A DNA stretch of 64,000 nt, taken from the NCBI GenBank assembly GCA_965242565.1, contig OZ251457.1, positions 1,550,001 to 1,614,000 of the forward strand, written 5' to 3'. Position 1 is the stretch's first letter. Each line of letters begins with the position of its first letter. Of this stretch, positions 10,949 through 18,582 are shown in pieces. The notes beneath the pieces were generated by a model that was given only the letters and a program-made list of their open reading frames with translations, was not told where the DNA came from and searched no databases. The stretch comes from CATQGW01 sp965242565 (GTDB lineage Bacteria > Chloroflexota > Dehalococcoidia > Bin125). Made by a program: the position numbers and the translations under genes.

Positions 10949-11113
10949 GGAGCGTCTCCCTTGCGGTCTTGTTCGCTGCCCCTGATGGTAAGCGAGATGG
11001 TAGGCGAGCGAGGTCCGATCTTGGCTAGGATGCGCCCAAGCGAAGCCGGCGCGCGCTCCGAGCGGGGAGGCGCGCCCACAATGCAAAGCACGATGCACAG
11101 AGGGGAGATCGCC

Positions 11114-12325
11114 ATGCCGGCGTTGGACGGAATGCGGGTGCTGGATATGACGCAGTACGAGGCGGGCACCTCCTGCACGCAGGCGTTGGCCTGGCTGGGC
11201 GCGGATGTGGTGAAGGTTGAGCAGCCGGGGCGCGGCGATCCCGGGCGCGGGGTGCGGGGGACGGAGTTCGACTCGCCCTATTTCATCGCGTGGAACTCCA
11301 ACAAGCGCTCGGTGGCGCTGGATCTGCAGTCGGAGCGGGGGCGTGAGCTGCTGCTGGAAATGGCGCCGCACTACGACGTGTTCGTGGAGAACTACGGCCC
11401 CGGCGTGATGGAGCGGCTGGGGCTGACCTACGAGGTGTTCCAGGCGGTGAATCCGGCGATGATCTACGCGCGGCTGAAGGGCTTCGGGCTGTCGGGGCCG
11501 TTCGCGGAGTACAAATGCTTCGACCCGATTGCGCAGAACGCGGCGGGAGCGTTCTCCACCACCGGCACGGCGGACGGGCCGCCGACGCTGCCGGGCGCGG
11601 CGGTGGGCGACTCCGGCACGGGGATGCAGCTGGCGTTCGCGATCACGGCGGCCTACGTGCAGAAGCTGCGCACCGGGGAGGGACAGGAAATCGAGATCTC
11701 GATGCAGGAGGCGATGACCTACTACATGCGCACCTACGTGGCGCAGACGGACGACTGGGGCGAGTCGGTCGTGCCGCGCACGGGCAACGGCTTCGGCAAC
11801 GGTCCGACGGATCTCTACCCCTGCAAGCCGGTGAAGGGCTCGGACGGCGCGAACGACTACGTCTACATCATCGTGATGACCTCGCGGATGTGGGACACGA
11901 TGTGCGCAGCGATGGAGCGCCTGGACCTGCTCACGGACCCACGCTTTGCCGAAGAGGCGGATCGCGTGCAGCACGTGGAGGAGCTGCGCCACGAGATCCG
12001 CAGCTGGACGCTCCAGCACACCAAGTGGGAGGCGATGGAGATTCTGGGCAAGGCCGGCGTGCCCTGCTCGGCGACGCACGACACCTACGACCTGTTCCAC
12101 AATCCGCACTTCGAGGCGCGGGGGTTCATCCAGGAGCTGGAGCATCCGCAGTGGGGCGGCATCCGGCAGCTGGGCTGGGCGCCGCGATTGTCGCGCTCGG
12201 CGGTGCCGATGCAGGCTGCGCCGCTGCTGGGGCAGCACACGGCGGAGGTGCTGGCCGACGACCTCGGCGTCTGTGCGGAGGATCTGGACGCGCTCAGGCG
12301 CGAAGGCGTCGTGGGGACCGTATGA
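11114..12325 (+). CDS. CaiB/BaiF-type CoA-transferase, copy 1
   Basis: A class III (formyl-CoA transferase family) enzyme of 403 residues that moves CoA from an acyl-CoA donor to a carboxylate. It shows the N-terminal nucleotide-binding strand ALAWLGADVVKVEQPG, SNKRSVALDL, VFVENYGPGVMERLGL and the catalytic aspartate in VGDSGTGMQ (Asp166). ATG 11114 follows GGGGAGA; an in-frame ATG at 11081 lacks a good site. The second gene downstream is a close paralogue, with many identical blocks including the first 30 residues. The two could form a heteromer or serve different acids; both keep the aspartate. Confidence 0.9.
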   Translation: MPALDGMRVLDMTQYEAGTSCTQALAWLGADVVKVEQPGRGDPGRGVRGTEFDSPYFIAWNSNKRSVALDLQSERGRELLLEMAPHYDVFVENYGPGVMERLGLTYEVFQAVNPAMIYARLKGFGLSGPFAEYKCFDPIAQNAAGAFSTTGTADGPPTLPGAAVGDSGTGMQLAFAITAAYVQKLRTGEGQEIEISMQEAMTYYMRTYVAQTDDWGESVVPRTGNGFGNGPTDLYPCKPVKGSDGANDYVYIIVMTSRMWDTMCAAMERLDLLTDPRFAEEADRVQHVEELRHEIRSWTLQHTKWEAMEILGKAGVPCSATHDTYDLFHNPHFEARGFIQELEHPQWGGIRQLGWAPRLSRSAVPMQAAPLLGQHTAEVLADDLGVCAEDLDALRREGVVGTV

Positions 12326-12382
12326 TGAGCGCAATACACTCAGCGATGCGACCACGCTGACCGAGGAACCGGAGGACGAACG

Positions 12383-13606
12383 ATGCCCGCACTTGACGGA
12401 ATGCGCATCCTCGACATGACGCAATACGAGGCGGGGACCTCCTGCACGCAGGCGCTGGCCTGGCTGGGCGCGGATGTGGTGAAGATCGAGCAGCCCGGCG
12501 TGGGCGATCCCGGGCGCGGGGTGCGGACGGGGGCGCTCAACTCGCCCTACTTCGTCAACTGGAACAGCAACAAGCGCAGCGTGACGCTCAACCTGCGCGA
12601 GCCGCGCGGGCGCGAGCTGCTGCTCGAGATGCTGCCGCAGTACGACGTGTTCGTGGAAAACTACGGGCCGGGCGTGATCGAGAACCTCGACCTGGGCTAC
12701 GAGGTGATGCGGGAGGTCAACCCCGCAATCATCTACGCGCGGCTGAAGGGCTTCGGGCTGTCGGGGCCATGGAAGGACTATAAGTGCTTCGACATGATCG
12801 CGCAGGCCGCGGCCGGCGCGTTCTCGGTGACCGGCGAGGAGGACGGGCCGCCGATGCTGCCCGGCGCGACGGTCGGCGACTCGGGCACGGGCGTGGAGCT
12901 GGCCCTGGCGATCACGGCCGCTTATGTGCAGAAGCAGCGCACCGGCGAGGGGCAGTTCATCGAGATCACGATGCAGGAGGCGATGACCTACTTCATGCGC
13001 ACCCGCATCGCGTACTCCGAGTGGGGCGAGAAGGTCGCGCCGCGGCGGGGGAACTCGGCGGGTGCGCCCACGGACCTCTACCCCTGCAAGCCGGCGCACG
13101 GTGGCGACGGAGCGAACGACTACGTCTACGTGATGGTCGTCACCTCGCGCATGTGGGACACGCTGTGCGCGGCGATCGAACGCCCGGACCTGATCGTGGA
13201 CCCCCGCTTTGAGGACATGTGGAAGCGCAACGAGAACGGCAAGGCGCTGCACGCGGAGATCGCGCAGTGGACGCGGCAGCGGACAAAGTGGGAAGCGATG
13301 GAGGAGCTGGGCGCAGCGGGCGTGCCGGCGTCGGCGGTGCTGGACACCTACGACCTGTTCCACAATCCGCACTTCGAGGAGCGCGGCTTCGTCCACGAGC
13401 TGGAGCACCCCGACTACGGCCCAATCCGGCTGCTCGGCTGGGCGCCGCGGATGTCGGCCAGCGAGGTGCCGCTGAAGCGCGCGCCGCTGCTCGGCGAGCA
13501 CACGGTAGACGTGCTGAGCGACGATCTCGGCCTGGGCTCGCGCGACATGCAGGAACTGGAAGCGGCGGGGATCATCGGCGGCGCACCGGTGATCGCGGCC
13601 AAGTAG
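12383..13606 (+). CDS. CaiB/BaiF-type CoA-transferase, copy 2
   Basis: A 407-residue paralogue of the gene before it, 57 bases downstream and surely from a tandem duplication. It keeps the same blocks: MPALDGMR start, ALAWLGADVVKIEQPG, VFVENYGPGV, and the catalytic aspartate in VGDSGTGVE (Asp166). The start follows CCGGAGGACGA. Differences concentrate after residue 245 and in the C-terminal third. The substrate is unknown. The tail ends AGIIGGAPVIAAK. Confidence 0.9.
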   Translation: MPALDGMRILDMTQYEAGTSCTQALAWLGADVVKIEQPGVGDPGRGVRTGALNSPYFVNWNSNKRSVTLNLREPRGRELLLEMLPQYDVFVENYGPGVIENLDLGYEVMREVNPAIIYARLKGFGLSGPWKDYKCFDMIAQAAAGAFSVTGEEDGPPMLPGATVGDSGTGVELALAITAAYVQKQRTGEGQFIEITMQEAMTYFMRTRIAYSEWGEKVAPRRGNSAGAPTDLYPCKPAHGGDGANDYVYVMVVTSRMWDTLCAAIERPDLIVDPRFEDMWKRNENGKALHAEIAQWTRQRTKWEAMEELGAAGVPASAVLDTYDLFHNPHFEERGFVHELEHPDYGPIRLLGWAPRMSASEVPLKRAPLLGEHTVDVLSDDLGLGSRDMQELEAAGIIGGAPVIAAK

Positions 13607-13641
13607 AGCCGGCGAACCTCCGCCGCCGCGCGCGATACGCT

Positions 13642-13672
13642 CTCTCCGTCGGGCAGTTGCCGACGGAGAGGC
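13642..13672 (+). promoter_or_regulatory. Stem-loop overlapping the ribosome binding site of the binding-protein gene
   Basis: CTCTCCGTCGG (13642-13652) and CCGACGGAGAG (13660-13670) form a perfect 11-bp stem with a 7-base loop. The 3' arm contains GGAGAG, the only ribosome-site-like word before ATG 13683, so the folded RNA would hide it. It could also be the terminator of the CoA-transferase transcript. Confidence 0.5.
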
Positions 13673-13682
13673 GGGTACGAGC

Positions 13683-14948
13683 ATGCGCGTTCACAAACTG
13701 GTGCTGGCGGCGGTGGTCGCGGCGGCGTTCGCGGGCGGGATTCTGGCGGCGCAGTTCGGTTTGGATCTGGGCGGCGCATCGGCGCAGCCGGATGCCGACG
13801 CCGCGCCGGAACTCCGCGTGCAGGCGCGCGCGCTGGAGGACGGGCGGGTGGAAGTCGCCGTGCAGCAGCGCGGCGCGGACGGCGCATGGGGCGAGCGGCA
13901 GCTGCCCGAGCGGCGCTTCGTGCCGTCCGACGCGCCGGCCAACCGCTGGCTGAGCAGCTCGGCGCTGGGTTCGTCGGCGGCCGCGCCGGCGGTTGCATCG
14001 GTCGCCGCGAAGCCGCTGCACTGCGTGATTGGGCACGGGCACGCGGACGACTATTTCTGGGCGATCGCGCAGAGCTACTCGCAGCGCGCGGGGCGCGAGC
14101 TGGGGATCAACCTGCGCTGGGAGACGCATCTGCACGGCGCGGAACAGGCCGCGGCGATTCGGGCCTGCAGCGCCGACGGCGCGACGGTGATCGCGGCGAC
14201 GCTGGCCGACCCGCAGGCGGTGACGCCGGCGCTGCAAGAGGCCGATGAAGCCGGCGCGCGGATCATCACCTTCAACTCGGGCGCGGAATTCGCGCACGAG
14301 GCGGGCTCGGAGCTGCACATCTCGATCGACGACCACGCCACGGGGCGGCTGGCGGGCGAGCGCTTCAACGCTGCGGAGGTCGATGGGGAGATCGTCTGCC
14401 TAATCCACGAGGACGTGAACACCGGGCTCGACGAGCGCTGCGACGGCCTGGCGGAAACCTACGCGGGCGGCGCCGTGCGGCCGCTGCACATCCCCGACGA
14501 CTACGACCGCGAACAGACAACGCAGTTCGCGATCGACCTGCTGCGCGGCGAGGGCGCGCCGGCGGGCATTCTGGCGCTCAACGTGGACACGACGCTGGCG
14601 GTGATGGAAGCGCTGAGCCGGCTGCGCGGCGAGCTGGATTACCGACCGATCGTGGGCTCGATCGGCGGCCACCCCGACATCTCGCGGCTGCCATTGGACC
14701 TGCGCAACGACCACCTGGCCTTCCTGACCAACGACCTCGGCCCCGCGCAGGGCTATCTGATCACGGCGGCGCTGCAAATGGTGCAGGAGTTCCATGTGCC
14801 GGAGCGCTTCGTGACGGGCACCTCGATCCTCAAGGCGGTGCCGTTCGTGATCAACAGCGGCGCGGCGCGCGCGGCCGACAATGCCGACGCCCTGCGCGAC
14901 CTGGTCGAGGCGTCGGACCGGCTCGGCGGCGGCGAGGATGGGGAGTAG
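13683..14948 (+). CDS. Periplasmic-binding-protein-like (sugar type) lipid- or membrane-tethered protein
   Basis: A 421-residue exported protein with a signal or anchor helix at residues 5-23 (LVLAAVVAAAFAGGILAA), a linker of about 90 residues rich in alanine, then a type-1 periplasmic-binding domain from about residue 110. In that domain ATLADPQAVTPALQEADEAG and IITFNSG mark the first lobe, and the ATGRLAGERF and GILALNVDTTLAVMEAL segments match sugar-binding proteins of the RbsB type. No ABC permease or ATPase gene is adjacent, so it is an orphan here. The last bases overlap the next gene. Confidence 0.72.
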   Translation: MRVHKLVLAAVVAAAFAGGILAAQFGLDLGGASAQPDADAAPELRVQARALEDGRVEVAVQQRGADGAWGERQLPERRFVPSDAPANRWLSSSALGSSAAAPAVASVAAKPLHCVIGHGHADDYFWAIAQSYSQRAGRELGINLRWETHLHGAEQAAAIRACSADGATVIAATLADPQAVTPALQEADEAGARIITFNSGAEFAHEAGSELHISIDDHATGRLAGERFNAAEVDGEIVCLIHEDVNTGLDERCDGLAETYAGGAVRPLHIPDDYDREQTTQFAIDLLRGEGAPAGILALNVDTTLAVMEALSRLRGELDYRPIVGSIGGHPDISRLPLDLRNDHLAFLTNDLGPAQGYLITAALQMVQEFHVPERFVTGTSILKAVPFVINSGAARAADNADALRDLVEASDRLGGGEDGE

Positions 14949-15507
14949 CGCCCTGTCGGACGAGGCGAACCTGCCGAACGAGGCCAACGCGCCGCTGCTG
15001 CGGGGGCTGCCGCCGATCCTACCCGAGGGACAGATGCGGGCGCTGGTGCTGGGCTCGTTTCCGAGCGTCGCGTCGCTGGAGGCGAGGCAGTATTACGCGC
15101 ACCCGCAGAACTGGTTCTGGCGCGTGCTGGAGCACTGCGGCGCAATCGAGGATGCGGGAGCGGCGTACGCGGAGCGCGTGCGGCGCCTGCGGCGAATCGG
15201 CCTGGGCGTGTGGGACCTCTACGGCGAGGTGCGGCGCGAGGGTTCGGGCGATGATCGGATTCAGGACGAGACGGCGAACCGGGTGGACCTGCTGCTGCAT
15301 AACCGGGGCCCGTTTCCGATTCTGCTGAACGGGCGGCGCGAGCGTGAGTGGCGGCGGCATTTCGGCGGTCTGGAGACGGCGACCGTCGCGTTGCCGAGCA
15401 CAAGTCCGCGCCCGCTGCACTGGAACACGCCGGAGTCGCGCGCAGCGGCGCTCGCCGAGTGGTGCGAGGCGCTGTCGGTGCTCAATCGGGCTACACTCGA
15501 TCAGTGA
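14938..15507 (+). CDS. DNA-deoxyinosine/uracil mismatch glycosylase (UDG superfamily)
   Basis: A 189-residue base-excision repair enzyme. The signature LGSFPSVASLEARQYYAHP (residues 39-57) followed by QNWFW matches the DNA-deoxyinosine glycosylase (family 6 UDG-like) group, and the second motif LPSTSPRPLHW lies near the C-terminus. The length is normal for the family, plus about 20 extra N-terminal residues that may not be translated. ATG 14938 overlaps the end of the previous gene by 11 bases. It removes hypoxanthine from deaminated DNA; this role is taken from the family. Confidence 0.82.
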   Translation: MGSSALSDEANLPNEANAPLLRGLPPILPEGQMRALVLGSFPSVASLEARQYYAHPQNWFWRVLEHCGAIEDAGAAYAERVRRLRRIGLGVWDLYGEVRREGSGDDRIQDETANRVDLLLHNRGPFPILLNGRREREWRRHFGGLETATVALPSTSPRPLHWNTPESRAAALAEWCEALSVLNRATLDQ

Positions 15508-15538
15508 TCATCAGGATTCGCCGCCGAGGACTGCGCAC

Positions 15539-15829
15539 ATGCCGATGGCCAACCCCTCGCACCCCGGGCGCATCATCCGCCGCGATTGCATTGAGGCGCT
15601 GGATCTGACGATCGCGGAAGCCGCGGCGCATATCCGCGTAGAGGTTGAGGACCTGACCGCGATCTGCGAATGCCGCGCGCCGATCACCGCCGACATGGCC
15701 ATTCGCTTTGAGCAAGCCTTCGGCTCCACGGCTGACGCCTGGGTGCGAATGCAGGCCGCCTATGATCTCGCCCAAGCGCGAGCCAGCGGCGCCCACGCGG
15801 ACATCAAGCGGATCGAGCGAGCGGCCTGA
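15539..15829 (+). CDS. HigA-family antitoxin-like HTH protein, copy 1
   Basis: A 96-residue XRE-type helix-turn-helix protein of the HigA/VapI group: HPGRIIRRDCIEALDLTIAE begins the family pattern, then RFEQAFGSTADAWVRMQA closes it. GAGGA precedes the ATG; a second ATG lies two codons in. Normally such a gene follows a higB toxin, but the gene upstream is a DNA glycosylase and the one downstream is a second copy of the same antitoxin, with no toxin frame. Both copies end KRIERAA. Confidence 0.85.
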   Translation: MPMANPSHPGRIIRRDCIEALDLTIAEAAAHIRVEVEDLTAICECRAPITADMAIRFEQAFGSTADAWVRMQAAYDLAQARASGAHADIKRIERAA

Positions 15830-15832
15830 GCG

Positions 15833-16123
15833 ATGTCTTCTCGCATCCCGCACCACCCCGGCGAGACGCTGCTTGAGAACTGTATTGAGGCATTGGGCCT
15901 GACAATCGCGGAAGCCGCGGCGCATCTCCGGGTTGACGAGCAGGACCTCGCCGCGATCTGTGAGTGCCGCGTGCCGGTCACGGCGGAGATGGCGATCCGC
16001 TTCGCGCAGGCTTTCGGCTCCACGGCTGAAATGTGGCTGCGGATGCAAGCGGCGCACGACCTGGGGCAGGCGCGGCAGCAGGCCGACGGACCGCCGATCA
16101 AGCGGATTGAGCGGGCGGCGTAG
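15833..16123 (+). CDS. HigA-family antitoxin-like HTH protein, copy 2
   Basis: Also 96 residues and a clear paralogue of copy 1, three bases downstream. It shares LTIAEAAAHLRV, AICECR and QAFGSTAEMWLRMQAAHDL. The two share the C-terminus KRIERAA, so they came from a tandem duplication, and a third broken copy lies at 17153-17318. The HTH segment is intact. Without a toxin it may act as a stand-alone repressor or neutralise a distant HigB. Confidence 0.85.
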   Translation: MSSRIPHHPGETLLENCIEALGLTIAEAAAHLRVDEQDLAAICECRVPVTAEMAIRFAQAFGSTAEMWLRMQAAHDLGQARQQADGPPIKRIERAA

Positions 16124-16157
16124 CGCGCCCACAATTGCGTCGGTCAGCGCCCGCGCG

Positions 16158-16736
16158 TCACTGAGGGCGATTGCAGTCTTGGCCGCGCCAGACGAGTAGC
16201 TTGCCCGTTTCGGCATCAACGAGGCCCTCGATCAGCGGCGGGCAATCCGGGTCGGCGCAGGCCAGGTCGAGCTGGCGCTGCGTCAGACCGCAAGACGCGG
16301 ATTGCACGCCCCCACTCACAAAGTCGGCTCCCGAGAGATTCGCGCGTATCAGGTTCGCATCCGTCAGATTCGCGTCTTGCAGCTTCGCGTACGTCAGATC
16401 GGCCTCGATCAGAACCGCCTCGCGCAGCACCGCTCCCTGGAGGTTCGCGTCAACCAGGTTCGTCCGCGACAGATTGGCGCCCACGAGCCGGGCCCGCGAG
16501 AGGTTGGCCTTGCCCAACCAACCCTCCGAGAGATCGGCATGGGAGAGCCGCGCGTCAACCAGATGCCCCTCAATCGCCTCGAGTCCGCGCATCCGCGCGC
16601 CGCGCCAGTCGATGCGCCGCACTTTGCGCGTCGCCGCCAGCTTGGGATCCGTCCGAAAGGCGATCATGCCCTGCCGATCGGGCGGCAGTCGAGGCGGCGT
16701 GTCGGGCTCGTACATGGAGCGCTCAATCGTGGTCAT
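16158..16736 (-). CDS. Pentapeptide-repeat protein (module copy A)
   Basis: A 192-residue protein. From about residue 45 it is an almost unbroken series of A(D/N)LxX pentapeptides (for example ARLSHADLSEG, ANLSRARLVGANLSR, ANLTDANLIRANLSGADF), which fold as a right-handed quadrilateral helix; such helices can mimic DNA or act as scaffolds. The tail has GLTQRQLDLACAD, a common end in this family. ATG 16736 overlaps the upstream membrane-protein gene by 14 bases, so they are coupled. The same pair recurs at 21736-22733. The role is unknown. Confidence 0.85.
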   Translation of the reverse strand: MTTIERSMYEPDTPPRLPPDRQGMIAFRTDPKLAATRKVRRIDWRGARMRGLEAIEGHLVDARLSHADLSEGWLGKANLSRARLVGANLSRTNLVDANLQGAVLREAVLIEADLTYAKLQDANLTDANLIRANLSGADFVSGGVQSASCGLTQRQLDLACADPDCPPLIEGLVDAETGKLLVWRGQDCNRPQ

Positions 16737-17151
16737 CGTCGCCCTCGATCGGGTGCCGGTGGAGCACATCAAAGAGCTCCTCGACGCGGTCGCCGTAAGC
16801 GTCAGGATACTCGACTGCGAGTCGGCGCAGGGCATTCATGCCGGTGACGCGGATCGCCGGCACGGAGCTGCCGAGCATCTGCACGGCGTGCTGAAACCTG
16901 CCGTCGAGCAGATCGCGATGGGCGGTCTCGGCTTGCTGCTCGGCGACTCTGCTGCGCCAGATCGCGACGGGCAGCGCGACAATCGCGGCGACGACCAGGC
17001 CGATGTTGCGAATGTCTTCCGTCTCGTCCCAGAAAAAGACGGAGAGAACGATCACGGCGGCCAACGCAAGGATGGCCAGAGGCGCCATGCCAGCCTCGGC
17101 GAGCAGCGCGGCGCGCTTGCTGCGGTCGTTGATCCAGCGAATGAGCGGCAT
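16723..17151 (-). CDS. Small membrane protein of the pentapeptide module (copy A)
   Basis: A 142-residue protein with two hydrophobic helices (residues 20-40, APLAILALAAVIVLSVFF, and about 50-64, IGLVVAAIVALPVAIW), then a cytoplasmic helical tail with LLDGRFQHAVQMLGSS and LRRLAVEYPDAYG. The tail pattern RFxxAVxMLxS...YPDxYG is shared with copy B and resembles the membrane-proximal part of large bacterial pentapeptide proteins, as if one fused protein had been split. ATG 17151 is preceded by GGAG, which lies in sequence derived from a broken higA copy. Confidence 0.75.
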   Translation of the reverse strand: MPLIRWINDRSKRAALLAEAGMAPLAILALAAVIVLSVFFWDETEDIRNIGLVVAAIVALPVAIWRSRVAEQQAETAHRDLLDGRFQHAVQMLGSSVPAIRVTGMNALRRLAVEYPDAYGDRVEELFDVLHRHPIEGDDDHD

Positions 17152-17152
17152 C

Positions 17153-17318
17153 GGCATCTCCGGTTGACGAGCAGGACCTTACCGCGATCTGCGAATGCCG
17201 CGCGCCGGAGACGGCGGAGATGTGGCTGCGGATGCAGGCCGTACGTGCCTTGGGGCAGGCGCGACGACAGACCAAGAGACCTGTCACCAGCGCCCACCCT
17301 CGCCATCTGGTAAGCTAA
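17153..17318 (+). pseudogene. Degraded third HigA-like copy
   Basis: Reading on the plus strand gives VDEQDLTAICECRAP then TAEMWLRMQAVRALGQARRQ and a stop at 17318. This matches the C-terminal two-thirds of HigA copy 2, with an internal deletion of about 18 residues and no N-terminal HTH start. The left end of the match (GCATCTCCGG) abuts the start of membrane gene A, so the membrane-pentapeptide pair seems to have landed in, or replaced, the front of a third higA copy. Confidence 0.8.
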
Positions 17319-17355
17319 GGTCACCGCTTGGAACGCGGGTGAACGGAGAGGACAT

Positions 17356-18453
17356 ATGACTAGCTCCGCAGAGGGCCACTACACGGCGTTCGTCATCATG
17401 CCCTACGGCGATGCCTTTGACGAGCTCTACAAGGAGTTCATCGTCGCAGTCCTCTCAGAAGTCGGATTCACAGTCACGCGAGCCGATGAGGCGATAAGCT
17501 CCGCCAGCATCATGGCGAACATCATTCGCGGCATCGAGGAGAGCTGCATTGTCGTCGCTGACCTGACTGGCAAGAACGCGAATGTCTACTACGAGCTGGG
17601 GCTGGCCCACGCTCTCCACAAGCCTGTCATCCACCTCGCTCAAGACGTAGATGACCTGCCTTTCGACATCAGTGGATACCAGGTCATTCCCTACGATCGA
17701 GACTTCGTCGCGATGGGCGAGGCTCAGCAGGCCCTCGCCGAAGTCGCAGCGGGTGTGCTCGGTGGCAAAACAGCCTTTGGCAATCCCTACTCTGACCACG
17801 TCGGCAAGAAGATCATTCCGTCATGCTCAGCCGAGGGTTCCGCCGAGGTTGAGCAACGCCACGAACAACAGCAGACTAGCAAAAGCGAACCGCTCGGATT
17901 TCTTGATCACCAAGCGGCAATGGAGGAGGGCTTCGAAACGATCCAGGATTCGACTGAGGAGATCGCCGCCAAGACCGCTCAGGTCAACGAGAGCATGCAG
18001 AGACTCGCAGTTGAGCTTAGCGCCACTCAAGGCGTTCGCGGCTCTCGCCAGACTCAACAGCGACTGAAGCTCATCCGAGGTCTCGCCCAGGAAATGGACG
18101 GCTACGCGGACTTTCTGTCCACAGCGAACAGCGAGTACAGTGACGCTGTTGACCGAAGCCGACCTGCGCTCGAAGCCATGCTTGCTGCGAGCCAAGATGA
18201 CCCAAGCGATATCCAAGACCTCTTGGGTACTCTCGACACGGTTGAGCAGCAGGTCGTCACCTTGCATGAGACGACTAACACTGTCGCGACCGCAATCAGC
18301 GAGCTGCCAGATGTTGAGAGCTCGTTCATGGGAGCTCGAGATCGGGCGGCCACCCAGTTGCGGCAACTAGCGGGCAACGTCGCCCGTGTCGTCGCAATGA
18401 TCGCCCGAACGAGAGAACTTGCTCGGCTGAAACTTGCCGAGCAAGCTGACTGA
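17356..18453 (+). CDS. Nucleoside-deoxyribosyltransferase/TIR-like domain protein with long helical tail
   Basis: A 365-residue protein in two parts. Residues 10-125 form a Rossmann-like domain with FVIMPYG (12-18), CIVVADLTGKNANVYYELGL with Glu80, and KPVIHLAQD; this is the pattern of the nucleoside 2-deoxyribosyltransferase/TIR-like superfamily, in which the glutamate is the catalytic residue and members can cleave NAD or nucleotides. Residues about 185-365 are helix-rich with heptad character (FETIQDSTEEIAAKTAQVNE onward) and have no membrane helix. GGAGAGG precedes the ATG. It stands alone between the HigA/pentapeptide cluster and an RM gene, so a role in anti-phage defence is plausible but inferred. 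Confidence 0.65.
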   Translation: MTSSAEGHYTAFVIMPYGDAFDELYKEFIVAVLSEVGFTVTRADEAISSASIMANIIRGIEESCIVVADLTGKNANVYYELGLAHALHKPVIHLAQDVDDLPFDISGYQVIPYDRDFVAMGEAQQALAEVAAGVLGGKTAFGNPYSDHVGKKIIPSCSAEGSAEVEQRHEQQQTSKSEPLGFLDHQAAMEEGFETIQDSTEEIAAKTAQVNESMQRLAVELSATQGVRGSRQTQQRLKLIRGLAQEMDGYADFLSTANSEYSDAVDRSRPALEAMLAASQDDPSDIQDLLGTLDTVEQQVVTLHETTNTVATAISELPDVESSFMGARDRAATQLRQLAGNVARVVAMIARTRELARLKLAEQAD

Positions 18454-18486
18454 CCCGTAGCGGCCGTAAGGTGCTCTGTGCCTGGG

Positions 18487-18523
18487 CTCGGCGAGATACC
18501 CGCGGCAAGCGCGGGTATGACGG
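18487..18523. repeat. 37-bp dispersed palindrome, copy 1
   Basis: CTCGGCGAGATACCCGCGGC continues to GGTATGACGG and contains ATACCCGCG-gcaa-GCGCGGGTAT-like arms. The same 37 bases occur at 56475-56511. Both copies lie just downstream of a minus-strand gene, suggesting an extragenic palindrome or terminator. The rest of the gap 18454-18582 shows nothing else. Confidence 0.8.
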
Positions 18524-18582
18524 AGTTAGGAGTGGTGCGGGAGACGGAGGGGCGGCGCGGGAGACGGAAGTGTGAACACACC

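Noticed and set aside
10127..13684. A 1,185-codon open frame on the minus strand
   Set aside because: Only its last 273 codons (the DUF169 gene) look like protein; the rest is arginine/histidine-rich antisense of two clear CaiB genes, an effect of high GC.
13683..14948. A complete sugar ABC transporter
   Set aside because: Only the binding protein is present; no ATPase or permease gene lies on either side.
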